Positions 1-7,036 of a stretch of 64,000 bases of DNA are shown here, piece by piece. The stretch is from contig CALRTZ010000010.1 in NCBI GenBank assembly GCA_943371235.1, positions 6,428-70,427 of the forward strand, read 5' to 3'. The notes below the pieces were generated by a model that did no database searches, was not told the DNA's origin, and saw only the letters and a program-made list of their open reading frames with translations. The number at the start of each line of letters is the position of its first letter. The first letter of the stretch is position 1. The translations under genes and the position numbers were made by a program. Source of the stretch: CAJBVG01 sp943371235 (GTDB lineage: Bacteria > Bacteroidota > Bacteroidia > Sphingobacteriales > Sphingobacteriaceae).

Positions 1-1615
1 TTGAAAAACAAACAGCATCTCTGGAATACATGGTATTTATGATGTCTTGAATATAGGGGCCGCTAAAATATGTATCGTTAAACATGTTAAAATCGAAACT
101 GTAATCGTCGGTTATTATTGGCATCGGAATGGGTAATTCTTTAATATAAAATCCGATTTTATGCACATCCACTTTCCAAAAAGTATTTATTTGATCGTAC
201 ACTTTCGAAATAATATCTACATCGCCATACACATTATTGCTCGATAAATAATTTCCGATGGCATCTCTGAACGCAAATTTTTGCCCTGCAACGGCCTCTT
301 CAAAAACAGGTGCGGTGGTATCTTTAAAATTACTCATGTAATAAAGGGGATCGTCGAAAGTCCACCATGAACCCGACCATGTAGCGCCTTTATCTACAAT
401 ACGTGCGAAATGGCAATGCACAAAACCATTTACCGGGAAATCTACCAACTGCCCAATTACTTCGCCTTCTGCAACGGTATCGCCTACGATTACGGGAATT
501 AATTGTTCATCTAAATGTGCGTATAAATATCCTTGAGAAGAGTCGGTGCTCGAATTAGTATTGGCAATGGCTACACGCCAATGGTAATCGCCGCTAGTAG
601 TGAGCACTGCTTTTACATACCCACTTTTTACTGAGTGTACATTTTCTAAATGCTCCCCAAACAAATCGACACCCGGATGCAAGTAAGTGCTGCCCGGCGA
701 ATACTCTTGAATTTCGTTGTATGAATTTCCGATGGCTTGGTAGCTAGCCGTACTAAAATAATCCATCGGATTTTTAAATAATTCGTTGGTACGGTTATTG
801 AATTTTGGATCTATGTTTTCTGGTGCGTCTGCTGTTACAAAAACACGAGCATAGGTTTTAGTTTCGATAAAAGTATCGGCGGTAAAATTGCTGAACTTGT
901 TTAAGTAATATTGATATTGAGTATTGCTTTTGGTACGCGTGCTGATGTACCAATTGTTGTTATAAATTTCCACATCAAAAATAATTCCTTTCTTCGGAGT
1001 GTATACATTGCTTAGTGCATCATCAGCATATTTATAAATACCATTTTTACAGATGTAGTACCAAGTATTATTATTGTTAATTAATTGGATGATGGGACTT
1101 GGTGCTTGTATATTTTTATCATCCACATAAATTACAGTTCTATTGGTATTGATGTGAGAAAGCTCGCCCTGGTTATTAATGGCTAAGAGAGTAGAGCCTG
1201 CTGTTTTTTGTTCATCAAATGTTTTTAGGTTGATGGAGTGTATATACCCAGCGCTGTAAAATGCAAGAAAATTTTTATGTTCGGAGATCTGCAAATTGAT
1301 GCATTGTGGAAATGTTTTTTTGCTGATTAAAGTTCCTGCATCAGAATAAAAATATAGAGTAGCAGGAGCATTTTCATAATTGGCATCAATGGATACAAAT
1401 CCATCAGCAGTTTGATGCAAAGTATTGCCATTGAATTTCTTTTGCTGGAAATTGATTTGATTTTCTGCATTTTGGAGCAGCACATCATATTTCAAATTAT
1501 TCCGATTAGGAATAATAATATGCCCTGCGGGCGATAATGACTGAGCATTTAGGCTGTTTATTCCGAATAGGAATATTCCTAAATAGAGGAATAGTGATTT
1601 ATTTAGACGGTGCAT
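1..1615 (-). CDS. Secreted M23-family metallopeptidase (3' end cut by window edge)
   Basis: The reading frame is open from an ATG at 1615 down to base 2, so the C-terminus lies outside the window; about 538 residues are visible. The N-terminus is a signal peptide (MHRLNKSLFLYLGIF, then a cleavage-like NAQS). Residues ~300-410 carry the LytM/M23 zinc-site pattern: HPGVD (HxxxD) near residue 312, a glycine-rich strand, the YLYAHLDEQ stretch, and VHCHFARI (HxH) near residue 398. M23 enzymes are zinc endopeptidases that cut peptidoglycan cross-links or act on extracellular proteins, but here the ~300 residues before the domain look like a beta-rich secreted region rather than a cell-wall anchor. 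A sorting domain, if present, would be in the missing part. Family call is firm; substrate unknown. Confidence 0.85.
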   Translation of the reverse strand, partial: MHRLNKSLFLYLGIFLFGINSLNAQSLSPAGHIIIPNRNNLKYDVLLQNAENQINFQQKKFNGNTLHQTADGFVSIDANYENAPATLYFYSDAGTLISKKTFPQCINLQISEHKNFLAFYSAGYIHSINLKTFDEQKTAGSTLLAINNQGELSHINTNRTVIYVDDKNIQAPSPIIQLINNNNTWYYICKNGIYKYADDALSNVYTPKKGIIFDVEIYNNNWYISTRTKSNTQYQYYLNKFSNFTADTFIETKTYARVFVTADAPENIDPKFNNRTNELFKNPMDYFSTASYQAIGNSYNEIQEYSPGSTYLHPGVDLFGEHLENVHSVKSGYVKAVLTTSGDYHWRVAIANTNSSTDSSQGYLYAHLDEQLIPVIVGDTVAEGEVIGQLVDFPVNGFVHCHFARIVDKGATWSGSWWTFDDPLYYMSNFKDTTAPVFEEAVAGQKFAFRDAIGNYLSSNNVYGDVDIISKVYDQINTFWKVDVHKIGFYIKELPIPMPIITDDYSFDFNMFNDTYFSGPYIQDIINTMYSRDAVCFS

Positions 1616-1691
1616 TGTTTGAGTTTTACCTAAGATAAGGAAAATACACAAATTAAAAAATTCCATATTTTGCCTATTAAACTTAAAAAGT

Positions 1692-1722
1692 TTCCATAAA
1701 TTGGAACATTTATATATATTTG
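1692..1722 (+). promoter_or_regulatory. Promoter with adjacent dyad for the GNAT-like/HTH pair
   Basis: TATATTTG at 1715-1722 fits the Bacteroidota -7 consensus TAnnTTTG. Just upstream, TTCCA (1692-1696) and TGGAA (1702-1706) form an inverted repeat with a 5-nt spacer, a plausible operator for the HTH protein encoded second in the pair. The -7 box ends 4 nt before the ATG at 1727, so the transcript would be nearly leaderless. Confidence 0.5.
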
Positions 1723-1726
1723 TATA

Positions 1727-2194
1727 ATGAATATTATAGAGGTTTCGACAGGAAAAGTTTATCCGATAGACATCTTAGCTATAGAAAAAGCTGACTACAA
1801 ACGATTATCAAAGTCTAGGTATTTCTTTGATTGGAAAGAGGAGGAAAAGTATGAAACCTACAAGTTGGTTCAGAAAGGACAGAATGATATTTTGGGCCTT
1901 GTTTCAATAGAGAGAATAACAAGCGAGTGGAGAATACACATAAGATTATTGACAGTTTCTAAAGAGAATAAAGGAAGCGAAAAAGTTTTTGAAAAGATTG
2001 CTGGAAATTTAATCGCTTTTATCTCTAAAATAGCTGTAAAAGAATTTGGAGAGCTGGCTTGTATATCATTACTATCAAAAAGTACAATTGTTGAACATTA
2101 TATTACTAAATATAAAATGAATATAACAGGCAGAACCTTAAGTTTAGAAATGCCTGAAATAATAGAAATCATTAATATGTATGACCATGAATAA
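1727..2194 (+). CDS. GNAT-like protein, possible toxin of a two-gene module
   Basis: 155 residues, no signal peptide. I recognise no named family with certainty. The order of a strand ILGLVSIERI, a strand HIRLLTVSKENKG, a long helix FEKIAGNLIAFISKIAV, a strand GELACISLL and a helix VEHYITKYKM followed by a strand is that of a compact N-acetyltransferase (GNAT) fold, although no clear acetyl-CoA P-loop can be read. The stop codon overlaps the start of the next gene by 14 nt (8 nt if the second ATG is used), so the two are translationally coupled. With an HTH partner, small size and a promoter-proximal dyad, a toxin-antitoxin module is a reasonable inference; a simple acetyltransferase with its regulator is the alternative. 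Confidence 0.5.
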   Translation: MNIIEVSTGKVYPIDILAIEKADYKRLSKSRYFFDWKEEEKYETYKLVQKGQNDILGLVSIERITSEWRIHIRLLTVSKENKGSEKVFEKIAGNLIAFISKIAVKEFGELACISLLSKSTIVEHYITKYKMNITGRTLSLEMPEIIEIINMYDHE

Positions 2195-2711
2195 TAGAAA
2201 AAACAGTGGAGTTGATGACACAGAATTTGGTATTGACTCTAGATATAAAACAAAAAAAGAGCAAGAAAATGAATCGTTACAATTAATGGAAGCGCGTTTA
2301 GATCGTATGAAGAATTTAACGAAAGAACAAATTCTACGTGCTAAACTTTTGCAATTAAAATTAATAATGGAGGAATATTTACAAAAGCCATACAATAATG
2401 AATATCATTTTGCTCTATTCTTAGCAAATTATATTGATACCATCTATTCTAAAAGAATTGATTTTGCAAGAGATATAAATGTTAGTCCGAATTTTTTAAG
2501 TAAAATCATCAATAAACATAGAGCTCCGAAAGAGGAATTTATCTTAAAGCTAATGGTACATTCTGAAAAAGCATTTCGTAATGTGGGTGAGTTCCACGAA
2601 AAAACGTGGTATGAAATATATTATCACGAAAAATTTTGTGAATTAATGCAAAATCAGAAAAAATGGAGACCCGAAATGGAAAAGAAAATAAAAGTATCAG
2701 AATCTATATAA
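2181..2711 (+). CDS. HTH DNA-binding protein, likely antitoxin/autoregulator
   Basis: 176 residues; ATG at 2181 or, equally likely, at 2187. The N-terminal ~50 residues are charged and probably disordered (TKKEQENESLQLMEARLDR), followed by a helical segment. Residues ~90-135 read as a Cro/C1-type helix-turn-helix: RIDFARDINVSPNFLSKIIN, then KHRAPKEEFILKL. The gene overlaps the preceding GNAT-like gene and has no promoter of its own. The HTH protein likely represses the shared promoter at 1692-1722 and may neutralise its partner. DNA-binding call is good; the antitoxin role is inferred only from arrangement. Confidence 0.55.
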   Translation: MTMNNRKNSGVDDTEFGIDSRYKTKKEQENESLQLMEARLDRMKNLTKEQILRAKLLQLKLIMEEYLQKPYNNEYHFALFLANYIDTIYSKRIDFARDINVSPNFLSKIINKHRAPKEEFILKLMVHSEKAFRNVGEFHEKTWYEIYYHEKFCELMQNQKKWRPEMEKKIKVSESI

Positions 2712-2729
2712 ACAATAAAAACAAAAACA

Positions 2730-3404
2730 ATGAAGGTCTTTTTCGAAGATAACCATCTTATTGGAATAAATAAAGAGTCGGGTACATTGGTGCAGCCAGA
2801 TAATGGCGGAGATTTAGCTTTAGAGCAATTGGTAAAAGAATACATTAAAGAAAAATACCAAAAACCTGGCGAAGTATTTTTAGGGGTGATACACCGAATA
2901 GACCGACCTGTGAGTGGCTTGGTGTTAATGGCACGCACGAGCAAAGCATTGGAGCGCATGAACAAAGCCTTTAAAGACCGCGAAGTACAAAAAACGTATT
3001 TAGCCATTGTGCGTAACAGGCCAGCAAATGAACAAGGCACACTCATCCATTGGCTCACCCGCGATCAGCAAAAGGGAATTACAAAAGCACATAATAAAGA
3101 AGTGAATGGTTCGCAACGCGCAGAACTACATTATAAATTATTACGCGAAGTAAATGGTTTTTATTTATTAGAGATAAAACCCATCACTGGCAGAACACAT
3201 CAAATACGTGTACAACTAAGTTCTATGAACTGCCCCATTGTAGGAGATAATAAATACGGCTACCCACGTGGCAACAGAGATAAAAGCATTTGCTTACACT
3301 CTTATAAACTAGCCTTTACACACCCTGTAACGAAAGAGCAAATGGAGTTGGTGGCGGAAGTGCCGGAGGATGAGTTTTGGCAGAAGATAGTATTTAGTCA
3401 TTAG
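2730..3404 (+). CDS. RluA-family pseudouridine synthase
   Basis: 224 residues, the catalytic domain only: the S4 RNA-binding domain found at the N-terminus of RluC/RluD is absent, so it belongs with the short RluA/TruC-like forms. The family signature HRIDRPVSGLVLMARTSKA lies near residues 55-73 and contains the catalytic aspartate (HRID). The second conserved block ITGRTHQIRVQL is near residue 156. It isomerises specific uridines to pseudouridine in rRNA or tRNA; the target cannot be read from the sequence. It starts 18 nt after the HTH gene and may be read from the same transcript. Confidence 0.9.
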   Translation: MKVFFEDNHLIGINKESGTLVQPDNGGDLALEQLVKEYIKEKYQKPGEVFLGVIHRIDRPVSGLVLMARTSKALERMNKAFKDREVQKTYLAIVRNRPANEQGTLIHWLTRDQQKGITKAHNKEVNGSQRAELHYKLLREVNGFYLLEIKPITGRTHQIRVQLSSMNCPIVGDNKYGYPRGNRDKSICLHSYKLAFTHPVTKEQMELVAEVPEDEFWQKIVFSH

Positions 3405-3596
3405 TTTCTAGTCGTTAGTCGTTAGAAGGGGAAAAGCATCAAACTAGCAGAGTTGTGAATGTAATTCACAATTCATTTTTCTTTTCACGCAAAGAAACAA
3501 AGGAGCAAAGAAGCAAAGGAGCAAAGAAGCAAAGGGTTTCTTGGCGAACTTGGCGTAAACTTCGCGCTTTTTGCGTGAACGATTTTTTGACTTAAT
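3402..3596. repeat. Composite intergenic repeat, copy 1 (TAGTCGTTAG plus TTCACGCAAAG palindrome)
   Basis: Begins with tandem TAGTCGTTAG units after the stop codon, continues through GTGAATGTAATTCACAATTC, and ends in a unit bounded by TTCACGCAAAG (3484-3494) and its inverse CTTTTTGCGTGAA (3567-3579). Inside are 8-nt GCAAAGRA repeats, more numerous than in the second copy at 6219-6427. No coding function; ORFs drawn through it are artefacts. Confidence 0.85.
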
Positions 3597-3621
3597 TTTC
3601 TGGCATTAAAGTATTTTATAA

Positions 3622-3644
3622 TATACCAACTATTGGTATATTTG
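3622..3644 (+). promoter_or_regulatory. parDE operator overlapping the -7 promoter box
   Basis: TATACCAA (3622-3629), spacer CTA, TTGGTATA (3633-3640) is a perfect 8-3-8 palindrome. Its right arm runs into TATATTTG (3637-3644), a TAnnTTTG -7 box, 18 nt before the parD ATG. A ribbon-helix-helix antitoxin bound here would block RNA polymerase directly, as expected for ParD autorepression. Confidence 0.7.
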
Positions 3645-3662
3645 CATTTATAACTATTAATC

Positions 3663-3905
3663 ATGGCAAAAAATACTTCTATTTTATTAGGTGATTATTT
3701 TGAAAATTTTATAAGTAAACAAATAAAAACGGGTCAGTACACCTCAGCAAGCGAGGTCGTACGTGAGGCTTTAAGGCTTTTTGAGTACGAACAAAAAAAG
3801 AAAAAAGAACTTGTCAAATTACTTAAGAAAGGCGAAACTTCTGGTTTTATAAATGATTTTGATAAAGATTTATTTTTAACAAAACTTCATAAAAAAAATA
3901 GTTAA
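3663..3905 (+). CDS. parD: ParD-family antitoxin (type II toxin-antitoxin)
   Basis: 80 residues. The N-terminal ~45 residues form a ribbon-helix-helix DNA-binding domain: a short strand NTSILLGDYF, helix A ENFISKQIKTG, then the ParD hallmark QYTSASEVVREALRLFE. The charged C-terminal tail (KKELVKLLKKGETSGF) is the part that would wrap the toxin. The gene lies 3 nt before parE, the usual antitoxin-first order, with a perfect palindromic operator at the promoter. It should neutralise ParE and repress the operon. Confidence 0.92.
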   Translation: MAKNTSILLGDYFENFISKQIKTGQYTSASEVVREALRLFEYEQKKKKELVKLLKKGETSGFINDFDKDLFLTKLHKKNS

Positions 3906-3908
3906 TTC

Positions 3909-4211
3909 ATGATGTATAGGATAAGTGAAGAGGCAGGAAAAGATTTAGAAAAAATATGGAGATATACACAACAAAATTGGTCAATAGAAAAAGCAGATTC
4001 TTATTTAAAACTTATATTTTCTAAAATAGAGACCATCACGAAAAAGCCGTTTGTTGGAGTTAACTACAATAATATTATTTCTGATTATTTCTGTGTTAGG
4101 GTTAAATCACATTTAATTTTCTACAAAATAAATATGGAAAGTAACACTATTGACGTTATTAGAATATTACATAATCAAATGGATGTATTAAACATAATTA
4201 AAAGCGATTAA
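3909..4211 (+). CDS. parE: ParE/RelE-family toxin
   Basis: 100 residues; the start could be the first or second of two adjacent ATGs (3909 or 3912). The RelE/ParE fold is recognisable: YRISEEAGKDLEKIWRYT for the first strand and helix, a helix AISYL-like stretch (SIEKADSYLKLI), the conserved KPFVGVNY turn, then RVKSHLIFYKI and the final strand IDVIRILHNQMD. ParE-type members poison DNA gyrase, RelE-type members cut mRNA; the pairing with ParD favours the former. The arrangement is intact and appears functional. Confidence 0.92.
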   Translation: MMYRISEEAGKDLEKIWRYTQQNWSIEKADSYLKLIFSKIETITKKPFVGVNYNNIISDYFCVRVKSHLIFYKINMESNTIDVIRILHNQMDVLNIIKSD

Positions 4212-4220
4212 ATTATTTTA

Positions 4221-4298
4221 TCTAGTCGTTAGTCTATAGAAGAGGGAAAGTATCAAACTAGCAGTGGAGTGAATGTAATTTACAACTCATTCTTTATT
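4221..4298. repeat. Partial copy of the TAGTCGTTAG / AATGTAATTCACA repeat
   Basis: The stretch after parE repeats the left part of the 3402 and 6219 units: TCTAGTCGTTAGTC, a GGGAAAGTATCAAACTAGCAG block, then GTGAATGTAATTTACAACTC. The TTCACGCAAAG part is missing. Confidence 0.7.
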
Positions 4299-4310
4299 TC
4301 ACATTTACAA

Positions 4311-4318
4311 TATATTTG
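4311..4318 (+). promoter_or_regulatory. -7 promoter box for the T9SS cargo/peroxidase pair
   Basis: TATATTTG matches TAnnTTTG and ends 12 nt before the ATG at 4331. Its presence argues against a TTG start at 4316, which would lie inside the promoter. Confidence 0.6.
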
Positions 4319-4330
4319 CTATATTCAATT

Positions 4331-5266
4331 ATGAGAAAGCTTAGCCTAAAAATTGTATTATGGGGTTTTTTTATCCTGTTTACTGGTAATGTAAATGCTC
4401 AATGGGGGAATTATCAATTTTTCGAACCGAATGCAAGTTTTTCGGATACGGTTATTTATAACATAGATTCGATTTCGGCAGAGACTTGGAAAATTGGGAA
4501 ACCTAACAAAGTGAAATTCAATTCGGCATTTAGTAACCCGAATGCATTGTTAACAGATACTAGTGTAAATTATGATACAAGTTTAAACGCCATTATAATT
4601 TTTAAAATTTACAATCTACCATGGGCTTGGGGTAATTTCATTGCGATTAGGTGGCTTCAAAAAATAGATCTAGAAGAAAATAAAGATTATGGTTTTATTT
4701 ATTTAAGTAAGGGGAATAGTAATGTTTGGCATAATGCATTTGAATATTCACCAGACTTCAATTATAATTTTTATGGCTTTAACACAGCAAATGTAGGAGT
4801 AGATTCTTCGAACTTACAGAAAGGATTTACGGGTACTGATACTACTTGGAGAGATATGTGGTTGTGTATTTTCGACCAAACTGGTTTTGATACCAGCATC
4901 AACTTAAAATTTATATTTAAAACAGACACCTCAAAAACGAATCACGAAGGATGGATGGTTGATAATTTCGAATATCATCCTATAATTTTACATACGGTTG
5001 AATCTGAAATGAAAACGAAAGATAAATTTGTAGTATTTCCAAATACTACCAACGGTGTAGTTCATGTAGAATCGACCTTTGATGGTGAAAATAAACAAAT
5101 CCATTCCATTTCAATTTATGATGCATACGGTAAATTATTGGAACGAAACATTGGTGTAAGCAAACGTGTTACTTTAGATTTGAGCCAATACCCTGATGGG
5201 GTGTATTACTTGCGACCAAATACGAAAGACAAAACAGATTATTTAAAAGTAATTTTAAATCATTAG
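4331..5266 (+). CDS. Secreted protein with T9SS type A sorting domain
   Basis: 311 residues from the ATG at 4331, which gives a clean signal peptide (MRKLSLKIVLWGFFILFTG, cleavage after NVNAQ). The middle part is a beta-rich, Trp- and Asp-rich domain of no recognised family; phrases such as WMVDNFEYHP resemble ligand-binding jelly-roll domains of Bacteroidota exoproteins. The last ~80 residues are a type A T9SS sorting domain: FVVFPNTTNGVVHVES, then ISIYDAYGKLLE, and DLSQYPDGVYYLRP. The product should cross the outer membrane through T9SS and be released or surface-anchored. The next gene starts one nucleotide after its stop codon, so the two are co-translated. Confidence 0.8.
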   Translation: MRKLSLKIVLWGFFILFTGNVNAQWGNYQFFEPNASFSDTVIYNIDSISAETWKIGKPNKVKFNSAFSNPNALLTDTSVNYDTSLNAIIIFKIYNLPWAWGNFIAIRWLQKIDLEENKDYGFIYLSKGNSNVWHNAFEYSPDFNYNFYGFNTANVGVDSSNLQKGFTGTDTTWRDMWLCIFDQTGFDTSINLKFIFKTDTSKTNHEGWMVDNFEYHPIILHTVESEMKTKDKFVVFPNTTNGVVHVESTFDGENKQIHSISIYDAYGKLLERNIGVSKRVTLDLSQYPDGVYYLRPNTKDKTDYLKVILNH

Positions 5267-5267
5267 C

Positions 5268-6227
5268 ATGCGCTCTATTGCTATTTTACTTTTATCGCTA
5301 TTGATATTTAGTTCTTGGCAAATTGCAAATACTTGGGAATATAAAGTAAAAAGAGGCTTTCCGCCCATGCCAAGACCAAGCAAATATAAAATAACAGAGC
5401 AAGGAATTCTGTTTGGATCTTTATTATTTAATGACACAAAACTAAGCATAAATCAAGAAGCATCTTGTGCATCCTGCCATAAACAACAATATGCCTTTGC
5501 CGATAACGTAAATTTTAGTACTGGCATCAACCATCAAATACAAAATATAAACACCATGCCTCTCTTTAATTTAGCATGGTATAAAAGTTATTTCTGGGAT
5601 GGAAGGGTAAAGAGTATTGAGGACCAAATTTCACATCCAATAAATAACCCAACTGAAATGGGATCGAATTGGAAATTAATTTTACAAAGACTTAATCAAT
5701 CTGAACATTATAAAAAATTGAGTTCAGAAATATATGGCACATCTACTATTGATTCTGAAATTGTAGTAAATAGTATTTCACAATTTTTACGCTCCATAAT
5801 TTCTGATAATTCTAAGTTTGACAGTGTACTAGCGAACAAAGCAAAATTTACAAGTGATGAATACGAAGGTTATGAGCTTGTAAACAACCAAGCCTATGCC
5901 AGTGCTTGCATCAACTGTCATTTAACCGAAGCCCAAGTGCTGGGCACCAATGGTGGTTTAGCACATAACGGATTACCAGGTTTAACAAAAGCCATGCGAA
6001 TTCCTAGCTTACGAAACTTGAAATTCACTGCACCTTATATGCACGATGGTAGATTTAAAACATTAGAAGAAGTAATAGACTTTTATTCTTCGAGTGTAAA
6101 AGCTCAGCCATTACTAGACAACAGAATAAAGAGCAACAATGGAAAAGAAGTTTTTACTCAAGAGGAGAAAAGAAAAATTATTGCTTTTTTAAATACGATG
6201 AATGACTATACTTTGGTTAGTCGTTAG
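5268..6227 (+). CDS. Di-haem cytochrome c peroxidase (CcpA/MauG family)
   Basis: 319 residues with an N-terminal signal peptide (MRSIAILLLSLLIFSSW). Two haem c motifs are visible: CASCH near residue 66, followed by the KQQYAFAD segment typical of bacterial cytochrome c peroxidases, and CINCH near residue 218. Between them lies the family pattern LFNLAWYKSYFWDGRVKSIEDQ, given here in two pieces: LFNLAWYKSYFWDG and RVKSIEDQ. Near the C-terminus RIPSLRNLKFTAPYMHDGR contains the conserved methionine/histidine region. It should reduce H2O2, or act as a MauG-like oxidase, in the periplasm using electrons from small cytochromes. The gene is coupled to the T9SS cargo gene before it, a pairing seen in Bacteroidota; a joint role is not demonstrable. 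Confidence 0.9.
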   Translation: MRSIAILLLSLLIFSSWQIANTWEYKVKRGFPPMPRPSKYKITEQGILFGSLLFNDTKLSINQEASCASCHKQQYAFADNVNFSTGINHQIQNINTMPLFNLAWYKSYFWDGRVKSIEDQISHPINNPTEMGSNWKLILQRLNQSEHYKKLSSEIYGTSTIDSEIVVNSISQFLRSIISDNSKFDSVLANKAKFTSDEYEGYELVNNQAYASACINCHLTEAQVLGTNGGLAHNGLPGLTKAMRIPSLRNLKFTAPYMHDGRFKTLEEVIDFYSSSVKAQPLLDNRIKSNNGKEVFTQEEKRKIIAFLNTMNDYTLVSR

Positions 6228-6427
6228 TCTCTAGTCGTTAGTCGTTAGAAGGGGAAAAGTATCAAGTTAGCAGAGGAGTGAATGTAACTCACAATTCACA
6301 ACTCACAACTCACAACTCATATTTTTTTCTTTTCACGCAAAGAAACAAAGGAGCAAAGATGCGAAGGGTTTCTTGGCGAACTTGGCGTAAACTTCGCGCT
6401 TTTTGCGTGAACGATTTTTTTGAAAAA
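6219..6427. repeat. Composite intergenic repeat, copy 2
   Basis: Close copy of 3402-3596: TAGTCGTTAGTCGTTAG, AAGGGGAAAAGTATCAAG, then five AACTCAC-type heptamers (6286-6320), and the TTCACGCAAAG...CTTTTTGCGTGAA unit. The shared GGGTTTCTTGGCGAACTTGG segment is identical between copies, while the GCAAAG tract is shorter here. It separates the convergent peroxidase and reductase genes. Confidence 0.85.
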
Positions 6428-6428
6428 C

Positions 6429-6950
6429 TCACAATTTATACTTCGCTTGCACCAACCCTGTATCAAATGATTTTACACTTACCAGTTTCCATTTGGTTTC
6501 ATTCATATTCCCTTGGAAGAGTGCAATTCCATCGCCAAGCATAACAGGGATGTAGGAAATCACCATTTCATCTATGAGTTGTAATCGCAATAATTCGTTT
6601 ACCAATTGCGCACCACCGTCCACAAAAATATTTTTCCCTTCGCGCGATTTTAATTCAATTACCAAGCTTTGTAAATCGCCAGTATAAAAATGTATGTTGC
6701 CAATGCTTTCTTTCGGAGTTCGAGTAATTACATGACACTCTTTATCGGCATGAGGAAATTCAGGAACGAGGGTCATAACCTTATCATAGGTTTTTCTACC
6801 TACTAGTACCGTATCAATTGTATTTATAAATTCAGCATACCCATAGTCCTCCCCTTCTTTTTCTACAACTGATAAAAACGAAATATCGTCGTTGGGTTTT
6901 GCTATGTAACCGTCGATGGAGCAGGCGATGTAGAGAATGAGCTTTTTCAT
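6429..6950 (-). CDS. Dihydrofolate reductase-like (RibD C-terminal family) protein
   Basis: 173 residues from the ATG at 6950 (MKKLILYIACSIDGYIAKP); an upstream extension to 7022 would translate repeat DNA and is rejected. The opening IACSIDGYIAKPNDD is the RibD-C/DHFR-like signature, followed by DTVLVGRKTYDKV and the GKNIFVDGGAQLVNELLR nucleotide-binding turn. The final IPVMLGDGIALFQG is conserved in the family. Members are NADPH-dependent reductases of uncertain substrate, often small stress-related proteins; true folate or riboflavin roles are less likely because no deaminase domain or rib genes are present. It stands alone. Confidence 0.88.
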   Translation of the reverse strand: MKKLILYIACSIDGYIAKPNDDISFLSVVEKEGEDYGYAEFINTIDTVLVGRKTYDKVMTLVPEFPHADKECHVITRTPKESIGNIHFYTGDLQSLVIELKSREGKNIFVDGGAQLVNELLRLQLIDEMVISYIPVMLGDGIALFQGNMNETKWKLVSVKSFDTGLVQAKYKL

Positions 6951-6959
6951 TGAATTGTA

Positions 6960-7035
6960 AATTGTGAATGGTGAATTGAAAGGCCAAACCTTCAAACTAG
7001 CATAGTTGTGAATGTAATTCACAACTCACAATTCT
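6960..7035. repeat. Partial intergenic repeat (AATTGTGAATGG / AATGTAATTCACAACTCAC)
   Basis: Between the reductase start and the NHL gene end is another fragment of the same repeat: ATTGTAAATTGTGAATGGTG, CTTCAAACTAGCATAG, then GTGAATGTAATTCACAACTC. It shares its last third with the units at 3402 and 6219. Confidence 0.65.
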
Positions 7036-7036
7036 A

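Noticed and set aside
3402..3596. CRISPR-like array in the GCAAAG tandem units
   Set aside because: Units are 8 nt, contiguous and without spacers; no cas gene is nearby.
4316..4330. TTG start for the T9SS cargo gene
   Set aside because: The TTG is part of the TATATTTG promoter box, and the ATG at 4331 gives a better signal peptide.
6278..6544. An 88-codon plus-strand ORF over the repeat after the peroxidase gene
   Set aside because: It translates heptamers and the TTCACGCAAAG repeat and then runs antisense into the reductase gene; similar false ORFs arise wherever this repeat occurs.
6951..7022. N-terminal extension of the reductase gene to 7022
   Set aside because: The added residues come from intergenic repeat DNA; the family's first strand starts at the ATG at 6950.
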